Assembly: GCF_001693385.1 (NCBI RefSeq)
Contig: NZ_CP016428.1
Coordinates: forward strand, 5,270,001 to 5,334,000
Direction of reading: 5' to 3'
Length of the DNA stretch: 64,000 nt
Origin: Bradyrhizobium icense
GTDB taxonomy: Bacteria > Pseudomonadota > Alphaproteobacteria > Rhizobiales > Xanthobacteraceae
Below the pieces are notes generated by a model. It had not been told where the DNA came from, did no database searches, and saw nothing but the letters and a program-made list of their open reading frames with translations. Positions 45,174-53,821 of this stretch are shown here, one piece after another (position 1 is the first letter of the stretch; every line of letters starts with the position of its first letter). Both the position numbers and the translations under genes were made by a program.

Positions 45174-46141
45174 TGATAGTGCACCTTTCTATCCAGGACG
45201 CCGGCCTGGACAAGCGTGAGTGTCACGACGATGGCAAGAAAGACGACGGCAACGGCGGCGCCATATCCGGTGCGCAGATACTCGAAGCTCTCCCGATAAA
45301 GCGTGTAGAGCAGCACTTCGGAGGCGTGGCCGGGGCCGCCTCGGGTAAGGACTTTCACGGTATCGAAACACTCGAACGCCCTCACCGCCAAGACGATAAC
45401 GACGAACATCGAGACCGGCCCTAGCATAGGCAGCGTGACGCTGCGCAGCCGGTCAGGCCAAAGGTCCGCACCATCAACATCGGCAGCATCGTAGAGATCC
45501 TGCGGGATACTCTTCAGGCCGGCCAGGAACAGCACCATGGCATAGCCGAGGTTCTGCCAAATGCCGATGATGGCCAGCACCGGGAGGGCCGTATTCTCGT
45601 CGCGCAGCCAGTTGGCGGGCGGCAGGCCGATAGCGGCGAGCGCCTGGTTGATGAGGCCGATCGTGGGATGCAGCAGCGCCTCCCAAGCGATTGCCATGGC
45701 GGTGAGCGTCGCCATGAAAGGCAGAAAATGGATGGCGCGGTAAAAGGAGCGGCAGGACTTTCCGCTTTCGATCAGCACCGCGACGAGAAGACCGAGGACG
45801 ACAGTGGCCGGCACGACGATCAGAACGTAGACGACGGTGTTGAGAAGCGACGTCCTGAAGCCCCCGTCAGCGAAGACCTCGCGGAAGTTGGCGAGGCCTA
45901 CGAAGGAAAAGGAACGCGCCCCAAACTGCCAGTCGCTGAGCGCGATGACAAAGACCCCGAGCACCGGTAGGAAGAACAAGACGAGCAGAAAGAAGACTGC
46001 CGGCCCGGCCAGCATCCAGGCCGCCAGCGCTTCCGAGGCGCGCCTACGGGCCGGGGAGGCGGCGGGGGATGGCACCGTTCGAACGCCATTGGTTGCGGAC
46101 GGCTCGTCGGAGGCGCCGGAAAGAGCCAGAGGCTCGCTCAT
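45170..46141 (-). CDS. ABC transporter permease (UgpA type)
   Basis: 323 residues, MalF/UgpA family: a long N-terminal cytoplasmic tail (about 35 residues), six to seven membrane helices beginning AWMLAGPAVFFLLVLFFLPV, and the EAA loop IPQDLYDAADVDGADLWPDR followed by LRSVTLPMLGP. It ends with QAGVLDRKVHYQ. It overlaps both neighbours by four bases (ATGA at each end), the sign of a tight operon. It pairs with the UgpE-type permease. Confidence 0.9.
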   Translation of the reverse strand: MSEPLALSGASDEPSATNGVRTVPSPAASPARRRASEALAAWMLAGPAVFFLLVLFFLPVLGVFVIALSDWQFGARSFSFVGLANFREVFADGGFRTSLLNTVVYVLIVVPATVVLGLLVAVLIESGKSCRSFYRAIHFLPFMATLTAMAIAWEALLHPTIGLINQALAAIGLPPANWLRDENTALPVLAIIGIWQNLGYAMVLFLAGLKSIPQDLYDAADVDGADLWPDRLRSVTLPMLGPVSMFVVIVLAVRAFECFDTVKVLTRGGPGHASEVLLYTLYRESFEYLRTGYGAAVAVVFLAIVVTLTLVQAGVLDRKVHYQ

Positions 46142-47316
46142 CGGGCGATCTCCCGGATCGGTGTGACCAATGCCCGACCGGATGCCACTTCTCGGCGCAA
46201 GCGCCGCCCGTCACGGCCAAAAAGAAGCACGCGCTCCGGCCTGGCGCCGACATGCAAGGTCTGGCCGGGGAAGATATGAGGCGCCCGTTCGGCCAGCAGC
46301 CGTGCGATCAAGGGATGATCGCCGCCCGCCAGATCGAGATGGACGAAGAGGTCGGACCCCATATGCTCGATCATGCGCACGGAACCGGTTAGTGCGCCCT
46401 GCCCGCCGTGATCGGCGAGGTGAAAAGCCTCCGGGCGAATGCCGAGGGTGAGGTGCTCGCCGGCAAGTGCATCGGTATCGATCGCGAGCGTCGATCCGGC
46501 CACATCGATCAGGCCGCGTTCTCGCACCACGCCGTCGAGCATGTTGATCTTGGGCGAACCAATGAATTCGGCGACGCGCCGGTCGTCGGGGTCGGCATAG
46601 ATGTCCTTCGGCGGAGCGACCTGCAACAACTCGCCGTCGAGCATCACCGCCACCCGGTCCGACAGCGTCATGGCCTCGGCCTGGTCATGGGTGACATAGA
46701 CGAAAGTGACCCCGAGCCGCTGGTGCAGTTCCTTGATTTCGGCGCGCATCTGCACACGCAGCTTGGCGTCGAGGTTGGACAACGGTTCGTCCATCAGAAA
46801 AACAGCCGGATGGCGCACCATCGCCCGACCTACCGCCACACGCTGGCGTTGGCCGCCGGAAAGCTGCCCCGGTTTGCGGGCCAGCAGGTGGCCAATGCCG
46901 AGGGACTTGGCCGTACGGGTGACTTCCACATCGATCTCGGCAGCGATGCGCGCCGTTGCTGGCAGGAGGCGACCGAGAAGAGGAAGCCTCAGGAACGCCG
47001 AGAGCCGGCGCATCCGGAGCGGCAGCGCCATGTTGGAGGCGACCGTCATATGGGGATAGAGCGCGTAGGACTGGAACACCATCGCCACGTCCCGCTGCTT
47101 CGGCCTGAGGCCGTCCACCGCCCGCTCGCCGATCAAGACCGAACCTGCATCCTGCACCTCGAGCCCTGCTAGGATCCGCAGCAGCGTCGACTTCCCACAC
47201 CCCGATGGCCCCAACAGCGTCAGGAACTCACCATCCGCTATCGACAGCGAAACACCGCGCAAGACAGACGTCGGCCCGTAATTCTTTCGAATGCTGTCAA
47301 TCAGTATGGATACCAT
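46138..47316 (-). CDS. ABC transporter ATPase (UgpC/MalK type)
   Basis: About 392 residues. Walker A LLGPSGCGKSTLLRILAG, Q-loop VFQSYALYPHMTV, signature LSGGQRQRVAVGRAM, Walker B VFLMDEPLSNLDAKLR, switch His YVTHDQAEAMTL, then a C-terminal TOBE/OB regulatory domain (LTLGIRPEAFHL, ERVLLFG). A 20-residue insert (RRLSAFLRLPLLGRLLPATA) sits between Walker A and the signature. ATG 47316 starts the conserved part. It is the first gene of the - strand operon, and its 3' end overlaps the first permease by four bases. It drives import. Confidence 0.92.
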   Translation of the reverse strand: MVSILIDSIRKNYGPTSVLRGVSLSIADGEFLTLLGPSGCGKSTLLRILAGLEVQDAGSVLIGERAVDGLRPKQRDVAMVFQSYALYPHMTVASNMALPLRMRRLSAFLRLPLLGRLLPATARIAAEIDVEVTRTAKSLGIGHLLARKPGQLSGGQRQRVAVGRAMVRHPAVFLMDEPLSNLDAKLRVQMRAEIKELHQRLGVTFVYVTHDQAEAMTLSDRVAVMLDGELLQVAPPKDIYADPDDRRVAEFIGSPKINMLDGVVRERGLIDVAGSTLAIDTDALAGEHLTLGIRPEAFHLADHGGQGALTGSVRMIEHMGSDLFVHLDLAGGDHPLIARLLAERAPHIFPGQTLHVGARPERVLLFGRDGRRLRREVASGRALVTPIREIAR

Positions 47317-47490
47317 CGCCGCCACTTTCACATCGTCATGAAAATTGCGGAGCACGGCAATGAGATCGCCTATCTCATTTTCGACTGGTCCGCTGATGTG
47401 TAAGGTTCAAGACCCGTATTGCTACGCCCGGATGACATTCATTGAATAATTCGATGCTAACTTCGCAACATGCGATGATGAAGGGTAAGA
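47317..47490. promoter_or_regulatory. Divergent promoter region with an inverted repeat
   Basis: Between the importer operon and the broken lysR. At 47441-47455 ATTGAATAATTCGAT is a near-palindrome of the T-11-A type bound by LysR proteins. The place between a lysR-type gene and its divergent target operon is where such a box is expected. Confidence 0.45.
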
Positions 47491-47760
47491 TTGTCGGAAG
47501 ACAAAGACCCGCCACTCAATGCAATGCGCGCTTTCGTGGAGATCGCCCGCGAACAGAGCGTTGCCACGCGCTGCGATGAGCATCGACCCAGAGGTCCGTC
47601 AACCGCATCTCGCTGTCCTGGAAAGCTATCTTAGCTCGAAGCCGATCGAGTGGCGCGGCCGAAACAGCGAACTGGCGGACTTGCGTCAGTTCTTGGCCGA
47701 CTCTCGACACGAGACTGTTCACCGCCCAGGACGTGCGAGAACACTACGAGCCGGGCGAAC
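47491..47760 (+). pseudogene. Decayed LysR regulator gene
   Basis: TTG 47491 with AAGGG ahead opens LSEDKDPPLNAMRAFVEIAR with EQSVATR, then a shift to MSIDPEVRQPHLAVLESYLS with SKPIEWRGRNSELADL. Aligned with the intact LysR at 50695 (PLNAIRVFVAIAREGSVTRA, ISRYLAVLQEYLGTDLIERR, GRRSELTEFG) it is clearly a paralogue. The recognition helix is broken and the effector domain is lost. It lies divergent from the importer operon, so it may once have controlled it. Confidence 0.75.
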
Positions 47761-48227
47761 CGCCAGTCCCGTGAGCACCTCACTCACAACTTTTCCTGGA
47801 TGTTGCTCGTTCAAATCTTCATACATTCCAAGCCAGGATGGGAGCCGCCGTAATTGACGTGCTCATCTTACTATCCAGGCCCTCGACCACGGACAGCTTC
47901 GACACGCTGGTACGCGCGAGCTTGTGCTATCGGATCCGTCGTCTCTTGCGAACATCGCCGGGGCGTTCTTCGCCGCGCTGCCGCACACGCAAACGAGATG
48001 CAATACCTCGCCTTTTGCACTCGATCCCGCTGCAATCTCTATCTTGCCCGCCCCTTCTGCCGGTCGATTATGCACGTCTGCAAGAAGACCAGTTCCCAGC
48101 GATGCAACATAGATATCGCCACTTTCGATGATTTCATTCAAAAACGCGATGGCCTGAATAGTTAAGCCGTCAGAGAGCGCGTAGAAGGCCTCCAAAATGC
48201 TCCTCCTAAGCTCACAGGTATTCTATC
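47761..48227. other. Region upstream of the aminotransferase-hydrolase pair
   Basis: A 110-residue - strand frame (47863-48195) starts plausibly (AIAFLNEIIESGDIYVASLG) but has no known domain and ends as random sequence. Otherwise nothing; the + strand promoter of the pair should lie near 48,100-48,200. Confidence 0.3.
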
Positions 48228-49427
48228 TTGTCTCTCGTTGCAGAACGGCTCAACGTCGTCCGCCCCTCTGAGACCAAGGCGATGACGGCTCGCGCCGCCG
48301 AGTTGCGCGATCGGGGTGTTGATGTGATCACGCTCAGTCAGGGCGAGCCGGACTTCGACACGCCATCTGCTGTCTGCGAAGCCGGCATCCGGGCTATTTG
48401 CGACGGGCGGACAAAATACACTGCGGTCGCCGGGATCAAGCCGCTTCGCGAGGCGATCCGCGACAGCATCGGCCGCGAACACGGGCTCGATTACAGCATC
48501 GACCAGATCACGGTGGGCTGCGGCGCCAAGCAGGTCGTCTTCAACGCGCTCTTCGCCACCCTCGATCCGGGCGATGAGGTGGTGATCCCGACGCCGTGCT
48601 GGGTCTCCTATCCCGATATGGTGGCACTTGCCGGCGGCAAACCGACTCTCGTCGCCTGCGATGAATTCCATGGCCTTAAGCTGCGCCCTGAGGCGTTGGA
48701 CGCGGCAATCACGCCGCGCACCAAGTGGCTGATGCTGAACTCACCCTGCAATCCGACCGGTGCGGTCTATAGCCGAGGCGAGGTGCTCGCGCTCGCCGCG
48801 GTCCTGCGCCGCCATGCCCATGTCCATGTGCTGTCTGATGACATCTATGAAAAGCTCACCTATGCCGGTGACTTCGCTATCATGGCCGCGGTCGCGCCGG
48901 ACCTCTACCAGCGCACGCTCACAGTCAACGGCATGTCCAAGGCCGACGCAATGACCGGCTGGCGCGTCGGTTATGGCGCGGGGCCTCTGGCACTGATCAA
49001 GGCCATGAACCTCATCCAAGGTCAAACTTCCTCGCACACCAGCTCGATTTCACAATATGCCGCCATCGAAGCGCTGTCTGGCGGCCGGGACCACATCGAG
49101 GAATTTGCGAGCGCCTTTCTGCAGCGCCGCGACATTGTCGTTGCGAAGCTGAACCAAGCCGTGGGGCTTTCTTGCCGCGTGCCGGACGGTGCCTTCTACG
49201 TTTTCCCCTCCTGCGCGGGTGTTATCGGCAAGCGCACGCCGGCGGGCAAGGTGATCGAAACCGACACCGATTTCGCCATGTATCTGCTCGAGGATTTCGC
49301 CGTGGCCGTCGTGCCCGGCAGCGGCTTCATGGCCTCGCCCTATATCCGCATTTCCTATGCCTCCTCGCTCGAGGACCTCACCCGCGCCTGCGATCGCATC
49401 ATCGCCGCCTGCGCGGCCTTGTCCTGA
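48228..49427 (+). CDS. Class I aminotransferase, likely phosphonoalanine transaminase (PalB-like)
   Basis: 399 residues, aspartate-aminotransferase type: VITLSQGEPDFDTP, GRTKYTAVAGIKPLREAIRD, GCGAKQVVFNALFATLDPGD, NSPCNPTGAVYS, LSDDIYEKLTY, NGMSKADAMTGWRVGYGAGP (PLP lysine in MSKA), YIRISYA. The start is TTG 48228, with AGGT upstream; no ATG fits. It ends nine bases before the hydrolase gene. In Variovorax Pal2 (from memory) a phosphonoalanine aminotransferase and phosphonopyruvate hydrolase are encoded side by side with a LysR gene nearby; the same set is here. The enzyme would give phosphonopyruvate to its neighbour. Confidence 0.82.
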   Translation: MSLVAERLNVVRPSETKAMTARAAELRDRGVDVITLSQGEPDFDTPSAVCEAGIRAICDGRTKYTAVAGIKPLREAIRDSIGREHGLDYSIDQITVGCGAKQVVFNALFATLDPGDEVVIPTPCWVSYPDMVALAGGKPTLVACDEFHGLKLRPEALDAAITPRTKWLMLNSPCNPTGAVYSRGEVLALAAVLRRHAHVHVLSDDIYEKLTYAGDFAIMAAVAPDLYQRTLTVNGMSKADAMTGWRVGYGAGPLALIKAMNLIQGQTSSHTSSISQYAAIEALSGGRDHIEEFASAFLQRRDIVVAKLNQAVGLSCRVPDGAFYVFPSCAGVIGKRTPAGKVIETDTDFAMYLLEDFAVAVVPGSGFMASPYIRISYASSLEDLTRACDRIIAACAALS

Positions 49428-49436
49428 AAGATCTCG

Positions 49437-50309
49437 ATGTCCCCTGCCAAACGCCTCCGCGCCCGCATGGCGGAGACCAGCCTTATCCACATCATGGCCG
49501 CCCATAGCCCGCTTTCGGCGATCCTCGCAGAAGAAGCCGGATTCGACGGCCTGTGGGCCTCCGGCTTCGAGCTGTCGGCGCTTTACGGCCTGCCGGACAT
49601 GAGCCTGATCTCGATGACACAGCATCTCGACATGCTGCGGGCGATCGCCGGACGCACGAGGTTGCCGATCGTCGCCGACATCGATACAGGTTATGGCAAT
49701 GCGATCAATGTCATCCATGCCATCAGCGAATACGAGCGGGCCGGCGCCAGCGCCGTTGTGATCGAGGATAAGATCTTTCCGAAAGTGACGAGCCTTGTGG
49801 CCGGGGGACGCCAGGAACTGCTGCGCATTGAGGAGTTTCAGGGTAAGATCAAGGCGGCCGTTGCGACAAGACAGGACCCGGATTTTCTGGTCATCGCCCG
49901 CACGGAAGCCCTCATCGCAGACCTCGGCGAAGTGGAGGCCCTGCATCGCGCGCAAGCCTATGTGGAGGCAGGCGCCGACATGATCCTGATCCATTCCAGA
50001 AAGAAAGATCCCTCGGAAATCGAAAGCTTTTCGCGCGCCTGGACCGGATTTGCGCCGCTGGTGATCGTGCCGAACTCATACCCTGACCTCAACGCCGAGC
50101 GCGTCAAGACGCTCGGCAATATCCGCATGATGATCTACGGCAACTACGGCATCCGCGCTGCTGCAACTGCCATGCAGGAGACCTTCCGCCGGATCATCGC
50201 TGACGGCGGCGTCCAAAACGTTCACAAGGACATTCTGCCGGTGGAGGAGATCTTCAGAATCCAGAAGATGAGCGAGATTAAAGCGGCTGAGGCTCGCTTC
50301 CTTTGCTGA
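49437..50309 (+). CDS. Phosphonopyruvate hydrolase (C-P bond cleavage), PalA-like
   Basis: 290 residues, PEP mutase superfamily. AEEAGFDGLWASGFELSALY, metal Asp81/Asp83 in VADIDTGYGNA, then the loop at 110-119 EDKIFPKVTS: the motif is EDK-x5-TS, with Thr118 where PEP mutases have Asn. That Thr is the recorded mark of phosphonopyruvate hydrolase, which splits phosphonopyruvate to pyruvate and phosphate. Further: VIARTEALIADLGEVEALHR, MILIHSRKKDPSEI, PLVIVPNSYP. The enzyme and the aminotransferase just upstream form a two-step phosphonoalanine degradation route. The true start could be MAETSLIHIM at residue 11, as the ribosome binding site at 49437 is weak. Confidence 0.87.
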   Translation: MSPAKRLRARMAETSLIHIMAAHSPLSAILAEEAGFDGLWASGFELSALYGLPDMSLISMTQHLDMLRAIAGRTRLPIVADIDTGYGNAINVIHAISEYERAGASAVVIEDKIFPKVTSLVAGGRQELLRIEEFQGKIKAAVATRQDPDFLVIARTEALIADLGEVEALHRAQAYVEAGADMILIHSRKKDPSEIESFSRAWTGFAPLVIVPNSYPDLNAERVKTLGNIRMMIYGNYGIRAAATAMQETFRRIIADGGVQNVHKDILPVEEIFRIQKMSEIKAAEARFLC

Positions 50310-50608
50310 GGGCTCATTCTGGCCGTGCAGTGACTATTGAGATTTCAACACGATAGATAGCGCCTGTAGCTCCTGAGCGGAGCCCCTGGCGCGCCGTCGA
50401 TCAGAAATTACCGGCTTCTACTCCGGAAAGTCGCGGTGTGTTGATTGCGATAAGACGATCGAGCGATCGCGGTGTCCACTCCTACGGCGCCCTATTCGCG
50501 AGGGAAATCAGCTCAACTATCAAGGCCATCGACCGATCTTATCGGCTTGGGCCGGGACTCACTTTTTGAGCGCGATATACCGTCGAGAAGCAGTAATCCG
50601 GCGGTAAA
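50310..50608. other. Spacer after the hydrolase gene
   Basis: No gene and no clear terminator. The last 40 bases begin a leader sequence that recurs at 53.9 and 55.7 kb. Confidence 0.35.
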
Positions 50609-50625
50609 CATCGACTAATGTGATG
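50609..50625 (+). promoter_or_regulatory. LysR-type box upstream of the intact lysR gene
   Basis: CATCGACTAATGTGATG: inverted CATC/GATG with a nine-base AT-rich centre, in a leader that recurs at 53923-53939 (CATCAACTAATGCGATG) and 55754-55770 (CATCAATTAATCTGATG). Conservation of this core within otherwise drifting leaders suggests a regulator site. Confidence 0.5.
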
Positions 50626-50694
50626 GAATATCCATTTTTGGCAATGGCCCTTCCAGTGAAAGCTGGCAGGTCCCAGAACCTATCGGAATAGAAG

Positions 50695-51603
50695 ATGGCT
50701 ATCGAAGATGATGCAGTGCCCCTCAACGCGATCCGGGTGTTCGTGGCGATCGCGCGAGAAGGAAGCGTAACGCGTGCGGCTAGCGCTTTGGGAGCGACAC
50801 AGAGCTCCATCAGCCGCTACCTGGCCGTGCTGCAAGAATATCTGGGTACAGACCTCATCGAACGACGCGGTAGGCGGAGCGAATTGACGGAATTCGGAAG
50901 GCTTTTTGCGAACACAGTCGCCGAACCGCTAGATACAGTGTGCTTCACCGCTAAGAGAATGCGCCGGCGGACTCGCCCGGACGCCAATCGGCTTGTGGTC
51001 CGCACGTCGCTCTCGACCTTCGCCTACTCGTTTCTCATTCCGAATCTCCAAGCATTCTCCGCTGAGATGGGCGGCGTAATCGTAGATGTGATCAGTTCGC
51101 TGTCCATGCCGACCTCCTCCGACGATTTCGACATCTTGATTACACGCGACCTTTCCGTCATCGAACCGGCCGACGATTGGGAAATCTACAACGAGCAACT
51201 CGTCTGTGTCGGCTCTCCAAATCACGCAGGTGGCAAGAGCCTCTCAGTTGTTCGCTCAATGCCGATTCTGAACATCACGTCCCGGCCTGACATACTGCCC
51301 ACATGGCTGAGGGCGATGAACCTGACCTCTAAAGACATAAAGTCGGGGGCGCGATATGATCACAACTATCTTGCTCTGCCAGCGGTCATGACCGGAAAAT
51401 GCCTTCTGGTGGCGCCCGAAATTATTGTCAGCGATCTGGTCCGCGGTGGCGTTCTGCACGTGATACCACGATCACGTACTCCCAGCGGCATGCAATATCG
51501 GGCGTATGCGGTCGATCGGAGTGACAATCCCGAAATCGCTCGTGCTTTTTGCCGTTGGCTAGTCCGCCTTTGTAAAAAGGCCGCCCTTCCGGAAGCCGCT
51601 TAG
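50695..51603 (+). CDS. LysR-family regulator of the phosphonate degradation genes
   Basis: 302 residues. N-terminal winged helix (PLNAIRVFVAIAREGSVTRA followed by ASALGATQSSISRYLAVLQE with YLGTDLIERRGRR) of the GcvA/BlaA-like group, then a full periplasmic-binding-like effector domain (LVVRTSLSTFAYSFLIPNLQ, DILITRDLSVIEPADDWEIY, VAPEIIVSDLVRGGVL). It follows the hydrolase gene on the same strand by 385 bases and has its own leader with an inverted repeat. PalR in the Variovorax system is also LysR type. The likely inducer is phosphonoalanine or a relative. A dead paralogue is at 47.5 kb. Confidence 0.85.
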   Translation: MAIEDDAVPLNAIRVFVAIAREGSVTRAASALGATQSSISRYLAVLQEYLGTDLIERRGRRSELTEFGRLFANTVAEPLDTVCFTAKRMRRRTRPDANRLVVRTSLSTFAYSFLIPNLQAFSAEMGGVIVDVISSLSMPTSSDDFDILITRDLSVIEPADDWEIYNEQLVCVGSPNHAGGKSLSVVRSMPILNITSRPDILPTWLRAMNLTSKDIKSGARYDHNYLALPAVMTGKCLLVAPEIIVSDLVRGGVLHVIPRSRTPSGMQYRAYAVDRSDNPEIARAFCRWLVRLCKKAALPEAA

Positions 51604-51749
51604 TAGCGCATTAGGCTATCGCCGCACTCTAAATGGCATTGCACCGCGTCGTTCTTGAGATGGAGTTCTTGAAAGTCGACGCCAAAAGAAGACCCCGCAA
51701 GCGTTCTCCACGCCTGACCATCCGTCCCCTTGTCTACTCCTGTTAATGA

Positions 51750-51780
51750 CGCCCTCTCGTGAGAGAGCGTTTGTGTTGTG
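51750..51780. terminator. Possible two-way terminator between lysR and the porin gene
   Basis: CGCCCTCT-CGTG-AGAGAGCG followed by TTTGTGTTGT. An eight-bp stem with one G-T pair; the T-rich side serves lysR on the + strand. It lies between convergent genes, where such an element is expected. Confidence 0.5.
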
Positions 51781-51811
51781 CTCAGCTTGGAATGCTCAAG
51801 CACTACGGCGG

Positions 51812-53353
51812 CTAGAAGCGAACAAGGACCATGCCGTGAACACGGTCAGCTGTTCCACCGACAACACTGTTCGCATCGGGAACCACCAGTGCGCGCGATC
51901 CATGTAAATACTCAATACCCAGGTCGACCAATGGCACAGGGCTGTAGATCAGGTTGACATTTGCGGCCCACAAGCTCCTGTTAATCGCACTCGAGGTTGT
52001 CGTGAATCGGGTCACGTAGCTGGGGTAGTTGAGGCTAGTGACTGAAACGAGGGCATTAGCCTGGAGATTTGGAAGGAACTTGTACTGCAGCCCAACAAGG
52101 CCAGCGGTCGCCGTTACCGTATCGATTTGAGCCCTCTGAGCAGTTACGCCGGGCAAACCGAAGTTGGTTACGGCACCAAATCCTTGACTGACCGTGATGA
52201 GATAACGACCGATACCAGGCCCATAGTTTGCCGTCGCAAAAAGTGCCAGCCGGTTGTCCAAAAGGTTCAGCCCACCGGTCATGCCAACGCCATAGCCCAA
52301 AGTCGACGCGCGATAGCGTTGGGCAGGAATAGCAGCCTCATTATTGATCTCGATATTCCGAATCATGCCTCGCAGGGCGAAAAACGCGCTCTCTCCACGC
52401 CAGAGGACTCTCGCGGCACCATCTGGAGTCCCACTCAAGCCAAAGCCCGCGCCACCATTAGAATCGGGATAGGTCGTTCCAGTTGTACTTGTGACGTCAC
52501 TGTACGTGTTTTCCAACCCCACACTAAACGTCGTCGATCCATAGCTTTTGCTGTATTGAATGGCTGCTTGGCGCACGGCGCTCGTTCCGGGCGTCGTCCA
52601 ATCAGAGACGCTACGTAGCGGGTTAAGTGTTGCGTCGCAGAATACCGAGTAGGTTTGCCCTGCAACTACGGAACCCCAACCATCAGTTTTGCCGAATTCT
52701 CCAAATGCTAGCCTAAGCCTTGTACTGAAGCTCGATGCAGTTGTCTGACTCGTAGGGTCGGACTGCCCCGCGAAATCAACCTCGAAGAAGGTACGAGCAG
52801 CTCCAAAGCTTTCGCTAATCGGCGTTCTTACATCAAGACCCACTCGAGACCATCGAGCTCCGATAGCGACGTCGCCCCGCGTTTGGGCGCCGAGCGCCCC
52901 CCTCGATAGCGGAATGGACGCGACTGCAATGTTGTCGGATCTGTTGCGCGGTCCGAGATCTCCGTAGGCATGAACCTTTGCATAGCCGGAAATCTTAAAG
53001 GATGTCCCGGTACCCGGGATTCGCATGCTCCCGGGGAAGCTTCCTTGCAGTGGATCCGCTCCATTCTGCGCTGCTTGCGCCTTCGCACGAGCAGCTTCAG
53101 CCTGCAGCCGTGCCTCCTGCGCGCGTGCCCTCGCCTCCTCTGCCTCCTTTTGCGCCAGTCTCGCCGCCTTAGCGGCTGCACGATCGGCATGCGCCCCACT
53201 CTGCTCGGCAGCCTCCAGTGAATGAACGCGAGCCTGCAGACGTCTCAGCTCTTGCCTTAGATCGTCCAATGACTCGGCATAAGCCACAGAAGGTGAATAC
53301 GAGATTGCACAACCGACCAGGGCACTAGTCGCGATCCATCGCGACGCCATCAT
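51812..53353 (-). CDS. DcaP-like trimeric outer-membrane porin
   Basis: About 513 residues. A signal peptide from ATG 53353 (MMASRWIATSALVGCAISYS, cleaved after VAYA), then a coiled coil (SLDDLRQELRRLQARVHSLE and a long K/E/A/R-rich stretch rich in RAQEARLQAEAARAKAQ), then SFKISGYAKVHAYGDLG opening a 16-stranded barrel ending DRVHGMVLVRF with the C-terminal aromatic Phe. This architecture is that of DcaP, which in Acinetobacter passes small dicarboxylates; anionic phosphonates are plausible cargo here. It is convergent to lysR and close to the degradation genes. The open frame upstream of the signal peptide is not conserved. Confidence 0.85.
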   Translation of the reverse strand: MMASRWIATSALVGCAISYSPSVAYAESLDDLRQELRRLQARVHSLEAAEQSGAHADRAAAKAARLAQKEAEEARARAQEARLQAEAARAKAQAAQNGADPLQGSFPGSMRIPGTGTSFKISGYAKVHAYGDLGPRNRSDNIAVASIPLSRGALGAQTRGDVAIGARWSRVGLDVRTPISESFGAARTFFEVDFAGQSDPTSQTTASSFSTRLRLAFGEFGKTDGWGSVVAGQTYSVFCDATLNPLRSVSDWTTPGTSAVRQAAIQYSKSYGSTTFSVGLENTYSDVTSTTGTTYPDSNGGAGFGLSGTPDGAARVLWRGESAFFALRGMIRNIEINNEAAIPAQRYRASTLGYGVGMTGGLNLLDNRLALFATANYGPGIGRYLITVSQGFGAVTNFGLPGVTAQRAQIDTVTATAGLVGLQYKFLPNLQANALVSVTSLNYPSYVTRFTTTSSAINRSLWAANVNLIYSPVPLVDLGIEYLHGSRALVVPDANSVVGGTADRVHGMVLVRF

Positions 53354-53821
53354 GCCACCGAATGGCCTTGGCCGCGCAAAATGAGACTCGTCTCGGGCAG
53401 ATATTGGCCCAACCGTTTTGTTTAGCACTGAAACCCCCAGATAAGTACGCAAACATAGACCCCTATGTTTTTCACGTAGGACGAGAGAAGTCGTAGATGT
53501 CTGTGTTAGGCCGTAACGCGTCGTGCCCAGCTAACGAGGGAGAGACGCGTTGCTCTCAAGCTGATTCCGGGATCGGCCTAACACACGGCGCTCGTTACTG
53601 GCTGGCTGTCGTGGCAACCGATTGGTCTCGCGCGTGGAGAAACGCACGCGTTCAGGCCTGATGCCGACGTGCGGCAGTCCGCTCAACAACGAGGCGAGCG
53701 CGTGAAATTACGGTCCGCCTTCTGCACGGTCGGCTCGCACGGGGATCAATCAGTGTGCTCGCAATTCGATGAGGACGAATAACGCTGGCGGTCAATTCAA
53801 TCTGCACGAAGCCGCAACGAT
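53354..53821. other. Upstream region of the porin gene
   Basis: No supported gene. The porin promoter should be here. A short - strand frame beginning MGFRTKCVG shares its first residues with another at 55.6 kb only because the DNA is duplicated. Confidence 0.3.

Noticed and set aside
49437..50309. Calling this a second PEP mutase
   Set aside because: The motif has Thr in place of the decisive Asn (EDK-x5-TS), and the neighbours are degradative; phosphonopyruvate hydrolase fits better.
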